DNA from: an uncultured Sphingomonadales bacterium
Lineage (GTDB): Bacteria > Pseudomonadota > Alphaproteobacteria > Sphingomonadales > Sphingomonadaceae
Length of the DNA: 6,480 nt
Reading direction: 5' to 3'
Assembly: GCA_937898535.1 (NCBI GenBank)
Contig: CALDKP010000015.1
Span: 1-6,480 of the forward strand
Shown here piece by piece: positions 1 to 6,197 of the stretch; position 1 is the stretch's first letter; the number at the start of each line of letters is the position of its first letter. The position numbers and the translations under genes are program-made. The notes beneath the pieces were generated by a model. The model saw nothing but the letters and a program-made list of their open reading frames with translations, was not told the DNA's origin and ran no database searches.

Positions 1-111
1 CCTCGTGATGATTGCAGAAGATCGCCAGTTCAGCGCCGAACGCCTTTGTTCAGGCGCCAGCCGATGCAGATCATTCGATACTATGCGCTCATTGCCGTGG
101 CCGGCGCTCAT
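1..111 (-). CDS. Possible 5' end of a divergent hypothetical gene (partial)
   Basis: A minus-strand frame opens with ATG at 111-109 and stays open for 37 codons to the window edge. The peptide begins MSAGHGNERIVSNDLHRLAP and has a balanced composition, with roughly 60% G or C at third codon positions, like the surrounding genes. I recognise no family. No clear Shine-Dalgarno sequence precedes the ATG; an in-frame GTG lies three codons upstream at 120-118. Two plus-strand frames are also open here (1-153, arginine-rich, and 2-127), so the strand is uncertain. If real, it would be divergent from the oxidoreductase gene with only 38 bp between the two starts. This is an inference from codon pattern only. 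Confidence 0.3.
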   Translation of the reverse strand, partial: MSAGHGNERIVSNDLHRLAPEQRRSALNWRSSAIITR

Positions 112-137
112 CGATGTCACAGGCTGAGCGCAAGACT

Positions 138-142
138 GGAAA
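138..142 (+). promoter_or_regulatory. Ribosome binding site of the oxidoreductase gene
   Basis: GGAAA lies 7 bases before ATG 150. It favours this start over the in-frame ATG at 114, which is preceded by no purine-rich motif. Starting at 114 or further upstream would add an unconserved tail ahead of the FAD-binding Rossmann fold. Confidence 0.5.
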
Positions 143-149
143 CAAACTC

Positions 150-1262
150 ATGACATCTGCTTCAAGAATTGCCGTGATCGGTGCCGGAATCGCCGGGGCA
201 AGCCTTGCCGCACAGCTGTCTGCATATCAGTCAGTTGTCCTGATTGAGGCGGAGGCGCATCCGGGATATCATTCCACCGGCCGGTCCGCCGCGTTCTGGG
301 TTGAATGCTATGGTGGCCCAGACGTTCAACCGCTGACAACGGCGTCCGGCCCTTTTCTGGCGAACCCACCCAAGGACTTCCACGATGGCCCATTGATGCA
401 CCCGCGCGGCGGGCTGCACATCGGCACGGCAGAGCAGCAACCTTTGGCGGAGGCTATGCTGGCGGAGTTCGCCTCCAGCGGAGTGCACATTGAACGTAGC
501 GACCGCAAGGATTTGGAACGACATGTGCCCGGTCTGCGCAGCGGATGGACGACGGGGCTATGGGAGGCGGCATGTGCGGATATTGATGTCGCCGCGCTCC
601 ACGCGGCCTATCTGCGCCAAGCGCGCAAGCAGGGCGTACAGCCGCATTGCAACAGCCGGCTGGAACATGCCCAGTGGCGTGACGGCATGTGGCATATCCA
701 AGCGGGTAGCCTGAACTGTACCACCGATATTATCGTCAACGCCGCAGGGGCATGGGCCGATAATGTGGCGCAGATGGCGGGCGTGCGTCCCTTGGGCATT
801 CAACCCTATCGGCGCACCATTGCGCAATTGGCGGTTTCGCCCGATGTGCCTGCGGCGCTGCCACTTGTCATTGGCCTTGATGGCAGTTTCTATTTCAAGC
901 CCGATGCGGGCGGGCGTTTGTGGCTAAGTCCGCATGACGAGACCGCAACACTGCCATGCGATGCTGCACCCGAAGAATATGATATCGCGCTTGCCATTGA
1001 CCGGCTGCAGCAGGTTGTCGATTGGGACATCCGCCGGGTTGAGCGTAAATGGGCCGGCTTGCGCAGCTTTGCGCCTGACCGGCTGCCGGTCATTGGCCGC
1101 GATGGGGCGCATGATGCGTTCTTTTGGTTTGCCGGGCAGGGCGGCTTTGGCATTCAGACGGCACCTGCCGCGGCGCAGCTGGCGGCATCGTTACTGAACG
1201 ATGCCATAGCCCCGCCCGACTGCGTGCATGCCGCGCTGTATGCGCCAGGACGTTTTAACTAG
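150..1262 (+). CDS. FAD-dependent D-amino-acid dehydrogenase/oxidase, DauA-like
   Basis: This is a 370-residue flavoenzyme of the D-amino-acid oxidase (DAO, COG0665) family, expected to oxidise an amino acid or related amine to an imine that hydrolyses to a keto acid. The N-terminal Rossmann motif GAGIAGAS (residues 11-18) and E33 bind the ADP part of FAD. YHSTGRSAA (40-48) is the second flavin-contact motif, and VNAAGAWAD (196-204) and GQGGFGIQT (329-337) are the family's later FAD motifs. From memory of Pseudomonas aeruginosa D-arginine dehydrogenase it aligns over its whole length without large gaps. The residues that hold the substrate carboxylate are kept (QPYRR 218-222, FY 247-248, WAGLRSF 301-307), as is Y54. 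However, the positions of that enzyme's His48 and Glu87 are F49 and G88 here, so arginine is doubtful as substrate. No signal peptide or membrane segment is visible. ATG 150 was chosen because GGAAA at 138-142 has suitable spacing and the Rossmann strand starts at once; ATG 114 has no such site. Family sure, substrate unknown. Confidence 0.9.
   Translation: MTSASRIAVIGAGIAGASLAAQLSAYQSVVLIEAEAHPGYHSTGRSAAFWVECYGGPDVQPLTTASGPFLANPPKDFHDGPLMHPRGGLHIGTAEQQPLAEAMLAEFASSGVHIERSDRKDLERHVPGLRSGWTTGLWEAACADIDVAALHAAYLRQARKQGVQPHCNSRLEHAQWRDGMWHIQAGSLNCTTDIIVNAAGAWADNVAQMAGVRPLGIQPYRRTIAQLAVSPDVPAALPLVIGLDGSFYFKPDAGGRLWLSPHDETATLPCDAAPEEYDIALAIDRLQQVVDWDIRRVERKWAGLRSFAPDRLPVIGRDGAHDAFFWFAGQGGFGIQTAPAAAQLAASLLNDAIAPPDCVHAALYAPGRFN
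1259..1262. other. CTAG palindrome serving as stop codon for two convergent genes
   Basis: The palindrome CTAG gives TAG at 1260-1262 for the plus-strand oxidoreductase and TAG at 1261-1259 for minus-strand rnhA. The two coding regions therefore overlap tail to tail by four bases. I see no GC-rich hairpin with a T-tract at this junction, so any terminator for either transcript must lie inside the opposing gene, or termination is factor-dependent. Confidence 0.9.
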
Positions 1263-1711
1263 CTTACCGCAACCTTGTTGCTGGCAGCGTCGGCCGCATC
1301 GCTGGCCAGCCGGTCTGCGCGTTCATTTTCGGGGTGGCCATTATGCCCTTTGACCCAAATCCATTCCACCTGATGCCGCGCCATCGCTGCGACCATGTCA
1401 CGCCATAGGTCGGCATTGCGCACCGGCTGTTTCGACGCGTTTTTCCAGCCATTGCGTTGCCAGCCAAATATCCATTTTGTGATGCCATCGATGACATATT
1501 TGCTGTCGGTGTGCAGTTTGACGCTGCATGGTTCGACAAGGGCGTTCAGCGCCTGAATGACCGCGCTCATTTCCATGCGGTTGTTGGTGGTGTCCGGATC
1601 GCCGCCCGCAATTTCTTTTTCATGCTTGCCATAACGGATGATCGCACCCCAGCCGCCGGGCCCAGGATTGCCCTTGCACGCGCCGTCGGTGAAAATTTCG
1701 ATGTTTTTCAT
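1259..1711 (-). CDS. rnhA: Ribonuclease HI
   Basis: This is a 150-residue cytoplasmic endonuclease that cuts the RNA strand of RNA-DNA hybrids. It removes primers and R-loops with two divalent metal ions. The full active site is visible: D9 in FTDGACKGNPGPGGWG, E47 in TTNNRMEM, D69 in HTDSKYVIDGI, H123 in VKGHNGHPENERAD and D133 at the end of that motif. The tryptophan- and lysine-rich handle follows D69 (residues 79-94, KWIFGWQRNGWKNASK). The length is close to the ~155 residues of E. coli RNase HI, and there is no extra hybrid-binding domain. Its ATG overlaps the thrB stop as ATGA, with no strong ribosome binding site, so translation is probably coupled to thrB. It is the last gene of the ispH-thrB-rnhA run. 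Its TAG stop lies within the same CTAG as the stop of the convergent oxidoreductase gene, leaving no intergenic space for a terminator. Confidence 0.98.
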   Translation of the reverse strand: MKNIEIFTDGACKGNPGPGGWGAIIRYGKHEKEIAGGDPDTTNNRMEMSAVIQALNALVEPCSVKLHTDSKYVIDGITKWIFGWQRNGWKNASKQPVRNADLWRDMVAAMARHQVEWIWVKGHNGHPENERADRLASDAADAASNKVAVS

Positions 1712-2682
1712 GGCAACTGGGCCAATAAAGCTTCAACCTGATGGGGGTCGCTGTAGAATTCCAGCCGCCGCAGGAATGCCAAGGGATCTTTGCGTGTGAC
1801 CAGCGCATCGGATGGCGTGTTAATCCAGTCGTAACAACGCGTTAATGTAAACCGCAAACACGCACCGCGCAGCAATATCGGCAATGCGTCCCGTGTTGCG
1901 GCATCCATCGGCACCGCTTCGGTATAACCCGACAACATGGCCGCGCTCACCTGCGCATCAAATATTTTGCCGTCGCCCGAAAAGCACCATGCGCTGTGCG
2001 TGACCGCAAGGTCATAAGCGCGGATCTCGGAGCAGGCGAAATAGAAATCAATCAGGCCCGTGACATTGTCACCAAGCATCAGGACATTGTCCGGAAACAG
2101 GTCCGCATGGATCGCCGCCACGGGAAGATTGGTCGGCCAATGCGCTTCAAGATAATCGCATTCCGCAAATATCCGCGCAGCTAGGCCTTTGGAAATCGCG
2201 TCCAGACCTTGCGCGGTGCAGCGCATGGCGAGCGGCCGGAATGCAGAAATGCCAAGGCTGTTGGGCCGCGACAGCGTGAAGTCTGTCAGCGCCTTGTGCA
2301 TCTGCCCAAGTGCTGCACCGGTTGAGTGCGCCTGTGCCGCCGATGGTTCCGTGACCGATACGCCATTGAGAAATTCGATCAGGCAGGCCGGCTTTCCGGC
2401 GATGGTCTGCAGCCAATTGCCGTTGCGGTCCGACATAAACCGCGGAACCTTGCACCCCGCGTCATGCAAATGTTTCAGCAGGGCATAGAAAAACGGCAGA
2501 TCCTTTGGGTCTACGCGGTTTTCGTAAATGGTCAGGATGAACCGGCTTTGCGTTGTTTCGACGAAGAAATTGCTGTTCTCAACGCCTTCGGCAATGCCCT
2601 TAAGCGAAACCAGTTCACCGACATCGTAAAGCGCTAGAAAGGCGCCAACCTGTTCAGGCCCTAATTGCGTATAAACGGCCAA
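1708..2682 (-). CDS. thrB: Homoserine kinase, APH-fold type (ThrB/HSK2)
   Basis: This 324-residue cytoplasmic kinase phosphorylates L-homoserine with ATP to O-phosphohomoserine, the substrate of threonine synthase. It belongs to the aminoglycoside-phosphotransferase-like homoserine kinases of alphaproteobacteria and pseudomonads, not the GHMP-type enzyme of E. coli. The N-lobe carries the family signature SLKGIAEGVENSNFFV (26-41). The catalytic loop is HADLFPDN (H192, D194, N199), and the metal-binding aspartate is D212 in LIDFYFACSEIRAYDLA. The reading frame is open upstream into ispH, but the family N-terminus (M-AVYT then a GIAEGVENSN region) begins exactly at TTG 2682-2680, so I take TTG as the start. 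The upstream extension in this frame is basic and looks like out-of-frame ispH. The TTG lies one base after the ispH stop (TGA-T-TTG) with no clear ribosome binding site, so it probably depends on ispH translation. Its own stop overlaps the rnhA start (ATGA). Confidence 0.95.
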   Translation of the reverse strand: MAVYTQLGPEQVGAFLALYDVGELVSLKGIAEGVENSNFFVETTQSRFILTIYENRVDPKDLPFFYALLKHLHDAGCKVPRFMSDRNGNWLQTIAGKPACLIEFLNGVSVTEPSAAQAHSTGAALGQMHKALTDFTLSRPNSLGISAFRPLAMRCTAQGLDAISKGLAARIFAECDYLEAHWPTNLPVAAIHADLFPDNVLMLGDNVTGLIDFYFACSEIRAYDLAVTHSAWCFSGDGKIFDAQVSAAMLSGYTEAVPMDAATRDALPILLRGACLRFTLTRCYDWINTPSDALVTRKDPLAFLRRLEFYSDPHQVEALLAQLP

Positions 2683-2683
2683 A

Positions 2684-3649
2684 TCAAGCCGCCGCGCCGG
2701 CCAGTTCGCGTGGCAATTTAAAGGTGATGCTTTCTTGCGCCGTTGTGACCTGCTGTTCATCGATGTCAAAATGCACGGCAAGCGCATCGATGATTTCGCG
2801 GACCAACACTTCAGGGGCTGACGCACCTGCGGTCAGACCAAGCGTGTTCACGCCGTCAAACCAGTTCATGCTGATATCGTCAGCGCGCTGCACAAGATGC
2901 GCTTTCGCACCCGAGCGCGCAGCCACTTCGACCAAGCGTAATGAGTTCGAACTGTTTGGCGCGCCAATGACGATGACGAGTTCGCATTTGCCCGCAATCG
3001 CCTTTACCGCCTCTTGCCGGTTTGATGTTGCGTAACAGATATCCTCACCCTTTGGACCGACAATGTTCGGGAAGCGTGATCCAAGAATGGATGTGATTTC
3101 CGACGTATCGTCGACGGACAAAGTTGTCTGCGTCAAAAATGCGAGATTGTCGGGATCGGCAGGCTGAAGATTTCGTGCGTCCTCGGCGGTTTCCACCAAT
3201 GTCATCGCGCCTGCGGGGACTTGGCCGAATGTGCCGATGACTTCGGGATGTCCGGCATGGCCGACGAAAATGATGTGACGGCCGGCTTCGACCTGGCGCT
3301 CGGCCTGTTTATGGACCTTTGACACCAAAGGGCAGGTGGCATCGAAATAAGCAAGGCCGCGTTGCTGCGCATTTGCGGGTACCGATTTGGGGACGCCATG
3401 CGCCGAAAATACGACATGCGCATCGTCGGGCACTTCATCCAGTTCCTCGACAAATATCGCGCCTTTGGCCTTCAAACTGTCGACGACAAAGCGGTTGTGC
3501 ACAATTTCATGGCGCACATATACCGGCGCGCCATGTTGTTCGAGCGCAAGCTCCACAATCTTGATGGCGCGGTCCACGCCAGCGCAAAAACCGCGTGGTG
3601 CCGCCAGAAGCAGCGTGAGGGGTTTCTTGGAGATCGTTTGTTCAGTCAT
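2684..3649 (-). CDS. ispH: 4-hydroxy-3-methylbut-2-enyl diphosphate reductase
   Basis: This 321-residue iron-sulfur enzyme reduces HMBPP to isopentenyl and dimethylallyl diphosphate, the last step of the MEP isoprenoid pathway, in the cytoplasm. The three cluster-ligand cysteines are present: C22 in PRGFCAGVDRAI, C106 in FDATCPLV and C205 in DICYATSNRQ. Substrate-binding motifs are also intact: HEIVHN (47-52), SAHGV (82-86), GHAGHPEVIGTFGQ (130-143, with the catalytic glutamate E136), LTQTTLS (172-178) and GAPNSSNS. Family length is normal. An in-frame TTG two codons upstream (3655-3653) is an alternative start, but AGGA at 3661-3658 has 8-base spacing to ATG 3649 and only 2 bases to the TTG, so ATG 3649 is preferred. 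It is the first gene of the ispH-thrB-rnhA operon and is divergent from the lipoprotein-argS unit, so its promoter should lie in 3650-3784. Confidence 0.98.
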   Translation of the reverse strand: MTEQTISKKPLTLLLAAPRGFCAGVDRAIKIVELALEQHGAPVYVRHEIVHNRFVVDSLKAKGAIFVEELDEVPDDAHVVFSAHGVPKSVPANAQQRGLAYFDATCPLVSKVHKQAERQVEAGRHIIFVGHAGHPEVIGTFGQVPAGAMTLVETAEDARNLQPADPDNLAFLTQTTLSVDDTSEITSILGSRFPNIVGPKGEDICYATSNRQEAVKAIAGKCELVIVIGAPNSSNSLRLVEVAARSGAKAHLVQRADDISMNWFDGVNTLGLTAGASAPEVLVREIIDALAVHFDIDEQQVTTAQESITFKLPRELAGAAA

Positions 3650-3657
3650 CGGCAATG

Positions 3658-3661
3658 TCCT
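3658..3661 (-). promoter_or_regulatory. Ribosome binding site of ispH
   Basis: The minus strand reads AAAGGACA here, with AGGA eight bases before ATG 3649. This decides the ispH start, because the in-frame TTG two codons earlier would be only two bases away from it. Confidence 0.75.
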
Positions 3662-3771
3662 TTAGTTAAACAGGCCGCATCCGCCAAGGCCTTTCCCCTG
3701 TTGCACGTCAGGCGATGGGCGGATAAGGACCAATGCCAGCGATGTACCCGCAACCAATGCACTGTTATGCC

Positions 3772-3776
3772 AAGGA
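3772..3776 (+). promoter_or_regulatory. Ribosome binding site of the lipoprotein gene
   Basis: AAGGA lies 8 bases before ATG 3785. It selects this start over the in-frame ATG at 3767, which lies before the site, and over the long open frame reaching back into ispH on the other strand. Confidence 0.75.
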
Positions 3777-3784
3777 TAGCCTAT

Positions 3785-4435
3785 ATGAAATTTGCCGCCA
3801 AAGTCCTGACCTTCGGCATTGTCGCAGCAACCTTGGCCGGTTGTTCGCGCGAAGGCGACCTTGATATCGGTGCCGGTGTAGGCGTTAACGTCACACGGTC
3901 GGGCTGCCCTGCGGTGGCCGTTCCTGATGGCACAGGCGATATAACCGTGTTCAACCCAGCCAACAGCCAGGACGCGAGCGCAATCGACGTTGTCGCGTCG
4001 ATCACCAACATCCGCCCGACGTGCAACGAAAGTGGCGAGAAGATTTTTTCGCAAGCAAGTTTTGATGTTCAGGCGCGGCGCAGCGATACGCAAGGTAGCC
4101 GGACAGTGACCTTGCCCTATTTTACCACTGTGGTGCAGGGCAACAGCGCCGTTGTTGCCAAGCGCGTGGGCCAAGTGACCTTGCAATTTGCCGATGGCCA
4201 GCAGCGGGCATCCGCCAGCGCGCAAGCCGCAAGCTATATCGACAAGGCATCGGCCAGCCTGCCGGCCGAAATCGTTCAAAAAATCACCAAGAAACGCAAG
4301 CCCGGTGACCCCGATGCGGCGCTTGACCCCATGGCGGACCCTGAAGTGCGCGCTGCGGTCGTCCGATCAAGCTTTGAAATGCTTATCGGTTTCCAGCTGA
4401 CCGAAGATCAGCTGCGGTATAATGTAACGCGTTGA
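3785..4435 (+). CDS. Predicted outer-membrane lipoprotein of unknown function
   Basis: This is a 216-residue protein that I cannot assign to a named family. It begins with a classic lipoprotein signal: lysines at K2 and K6, a hydrophobic stretch (V7-A18) and the lipobox LAGC at 17-20. It should therefore be cut before C20, lipidated, and, with serine rather than aspartate at +2, carried to the outer membrane by the Lol system. The mature part has two further cysteines, C41 (TRSGCPAVAV) and C80 (IRPTCNESGE), which could form a periplasmic disulfide. Residues 50-135 alternate hydrophobic and polar residues, as in a beta-sandwich. Residues 140-158 are Ala/Ser/Gln-rich, KKRK (169-172) is a basic patch, and the C-terminal ~35 residues look helical. 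It lies 25 bp before argS on the same strand and is probably cotranscribed with it. The start was chosen from the ribosome binding site and signal peptide. Lipoprotein call firm; function unknown. Confidence 0.88.
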   Translation: MKFAAKVLTFGIVAATLAGCSREGDLDIGAGVGVNVTRSGCPAVAVPDGTGDITVFNPANSQDASAIDVVASITNIRPTCNESGEKIFSQASFDVQARRSDTQGSRTVTLPYFTTVVQGNSAVVAKRVGQVTLQFADGQQRASASAQAASYIDKASASLPAEIVQKITKKRKPGDPDAALDPMADPEVRAAVVRSSFEMLIGFQLTEDQLRYNVTR

Positions 4436-4448
4436 TACGCGCTTTTTT
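4428..4448 (+). terminator. Weak hairpin plus T-tract between the lipoprotein gene and argS
   Basis: CGCG (4428-4431) and CGCG (4438-4441) can pair around the loop TTGATA, and C then T6 (4443-4448) follows. The first arm overlaps the lipoprotein stop codon (4433-4435 lies in the loop), and the T-tract ends two bases before the argS ribosome binding site AAGG (4450-4453). A 4-bp stem is short for an intrinsic terminator, so at best it attenuates or slightly reduces readthrough into argS. It may also be chance. Confidence 0.25.
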
Positions 4449-4460
4449 CAAGGCACGAAG

Positions 4461-6182
4461 ATGACCCTTTTTGAACAATATGCAGCGCATGTCGATCATG
4501 CGTTGGACGCACTTGTTGCCAGCAAGACCCTGCCATCGGGCATTGATCGTGCCAATGTGACCGTCGAACCGCCACGCGATCCATCACATGGCGACATATC
4601 GACCAACGCCGCGATGGTGCTCGCAAAACCCGCTGGCCTTAATCCCCGCCAATTGGCCGACGCCTTGTCAGCTGAGCTGGCAAAGGTAACTGGCGTCACT
4701 GCTGTCGAAATCGCCGGACCGGGCTTTTTGAACCTGCGGCTCGACGCATCGGCGTGGCTGGATGAACTGCGCGCGATTGCGCATTCTGGCGATGATTATG
4801 GGCGGTCACATCGTGGTGACGGCAAATCGGTGAATATCGAATATGTCTCAGCCAACCCGACTGGGCCAATGCATATGGGGCATTGCCGTGGCGCTGTGGT
4901 GGGCGACGCGCTTGCTGCGCTGATGGAGTTCGCCGGCTACCGTGTCGTGCGCGAATATTATATCAACGATGCCGGTGGGCAGGTCGATGTTTTGGCGCGG
5001 TCCGCGCATTTGCGGTATCGCGAAGCATTGGGTGAGACCATCGAGATCGCCGAAGGGCTTTACCCCGGCGATTATCTGATTCCGGTCGGTCAGCGGCTGG
5101 CCGAACGTTTTGGCGACCAATATGTCGCCCAGCCAGAGGCAGAATGGCTTGCGCTGTTCCGCAAAGCTGCGGTCGCCGAGATGATGGAAATGATCAAGGC
5201 CGACCTCGCCTTGCTTGGCATCCATCACGACCTGTTTTCATCCGAAGCCGAGCTGCATGAAGCGGGCAAGGCGGACATTGCCGAGCGCGAATTGCGCGCG
5301 CGTGGTCTTGTCTATGACGGCGAATTGGAAAAGCCAAAGGGTAAGGAAATCGAAGATTGGGAGCCGGTTACGCTCCCATTGTTCCGGTCGACGCAATTTG
5401 GCGATGACCAAGACCGGCCGATCAAGAAATCCAACGGCAGCTGGACCTATTTCGGTGCTGACCTTGCCTATCATTTCCAGAAAAGTCAGGGCGTTGACGC
5501 CATGATCGACATCTGGGGCGCGGATCATGCTGGCACCGTCAAGCGCATCAAGGCGGCGGTAAACGCGTTGACCGATGGCAAAGTCGATTTCGATATCAAG
5601 CTTGTGCAAATGGTGCGCCTGCTGCGCGGCGGTGAGCCCGTTAAAATGTCCAAGCGGTCGGGCAGCTTTGTCACGCTCGCCGATGTTATTGAAGAAGTCG
5701 GCAAGGATGTGGTCCGCTTCACAATGCTGACGCGCAAATCCGATGCGCAGATGGACTTTGACTTTGCCAAGGTCGTCGAAGCGTCGAAGGACAATCCGGT
5801 ATTCTATGTGCAATATGCCCATGCGCGTATCGCCTCGACACTGCGCAAGGCAGAGGGCGAGGGCTTGGGCGTCGACGGATCGGAACTGGCCTTGTTGGGC
5901 GATGCCGAAATCGGCCTTATTCGCGAAGCCGCAAACTTCCCGCGTATTGTCGAAGCGTCCGCCAAATCGGGTGAGCCGCACCGTATTGCCTTTTACCTCA
6001 ATGACCTTGCGGCCGCGTTCCATGCCTATTGGAACCTTGGCAATGACCAACCGGACAAGCGCTTCATATTGGCACAGGACCCGGCGCTGACGGGTGCAAG
6101 GCTTTTCATGGCGACCAATATCGGGCAAGTTCTTCGAAATGGTCTGCGGCTCATGGGGGTCGAGGCCGCTTACAATATGTAG
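4461..6182 (+). CDS. argS: Arginyl-tRNA synthetase
   Basis: This is a 573-residue class I aminoacyl-tRNA synthetase that charges tRNA-Arg with arginine using ATP in the cytoplasm. The N-terminal tRNA D-loop-recognition domain spans about residues 5-95 and includes the DPSHGDISTNAAM and GPGFLNLRL motifs. The Rossmann catalytic core starts near 120 with VNIEYVSANPTGPMHMGHCRG, in which HMGH (138-141) is the HIGH motif. YYINDAGGQVD follows, then YFGADLAYHFQK and DIWGADHAGTVKRIKA. The second ATP motif is present in standard form as KMSKRSG (395-401), which some ArgRS lack. The C-terminal DALR anticodon-binding domain starts near YVQYAHARI and ends at the stop. Length and domain order are normal. 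AAGG at 4450-4453 supports ATG 4461. The gene sits 25 bp after the lipoprotein gene and 15 bp before a membrane-protein gene, so all three are probably in one transcript. Confidence 0.98.
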   Translation: MTLFEQYAAHVDHALDALVASKTLPSGIDRANVTVEPPRDPSHGDISTNAAMVLAKPAGLNPRQLADALSAELAKVTGVTAVEIAGPGFLNLRLDASAWLDELRAIAHSGDDYGRSHRGDGKSVNIEYVSANPTGPMHMGHCRGAVVGDALAALMEFAGYRVVREYYINDAGGQVDVLARSAHLRYREALGETIEIAEGLYPGDYLIPVGQRLAERFGDQYVAQPEAEWLALFRKAAVAEMMEMIKADLALLGIHHDLFSSEAELHEAGKADIAERELRARGLVYDGELEKPKGKEIEDWEPVTLPLFRSTQFGDDQDRPIKKSNGSWTYFGADLAYHFQKSQGVDAMIDIWGADHAGTVKRIKAAVNALTDGKVDFDIKLVQMVRLLRGGEPVKMSKRSGSFVTLADVIEEVGKDVVRFTMLTRKSDAQMDFDFAKVVEASKDNPVFYVQYAHARIASTLRKAEGEGLGVDGSELALLGDAEIGLIREAANFPRIVEASAKSGEPHRIAFYLNDLAAAFHAYWNLGNDQPDKRFILAQDPALTGARLFMATNIGQVLRNGLRLMGVEAAYNM

Positions 6183-6197
6183 CAATTGGGGACCGGC

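Larger units (their letters stand above)
3650..3784. promoter_or_regulatory. Divergent intergenic region between ispH and the lipoprotein gene
   Basis: This is the largest non-coding gap in the window (135 bp) and separates two divergent gene runs, so promoters for both should lie here. By eye I found no strong sigma70-like pair on either strand. The best plus-strand candidate is TTGCAC (3701-3706) with GATAAG (3722-3727), but the spacer is only 15 bases and the -35 match is poor. A weak 5-bp inverted repeat, AGGCC (3672-3676) with GGCCT (3688-3692), is too short to call an operator. The promoter role is inferred from gene arrangement only. Confidence 0.45.

Noticed and set aside
79..84. TACTAT as a possible -10 box for the oxidoreductase gene
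   Set aside because: No acceptable -35 element lies 15-19 bases upstream, and the match is only four of six.
2683..2826. Upstream extension of the thrB frame inside ispH
   Set aside because: The extra 48 residues are basic and low in family resemblance, and they are out-of-frame ispH sequence. Homoserine kinases of this type begin at the AVYT segment.
3672..3692. AGGCC/GGCCT inverted repeat between ispH and the lipoprotein gene
   Set aside because: Only five base pairs with an 11-base loop and no symmetry beyond that. Chance occurrence is likely in this base composition.
3362..3784. Upstream extension of the lipoprotein frame, opposite the 5' end of ispH
   Set aside because: The open frame reaches back through ispH antisense sequence, but the ribosome binding site at 3772-3776 and the signal peptide fix the start at 3785.
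3662..4279. A 205-codon minus-strand open frame opposite the lipoprotein gene
   Set aside because: Its peptide is rich in Arg, Cys and Gly with no domain. The plus-strand frame has a ribosome binding site, a signal peptide and a lipobox, so this is a shadow frame.
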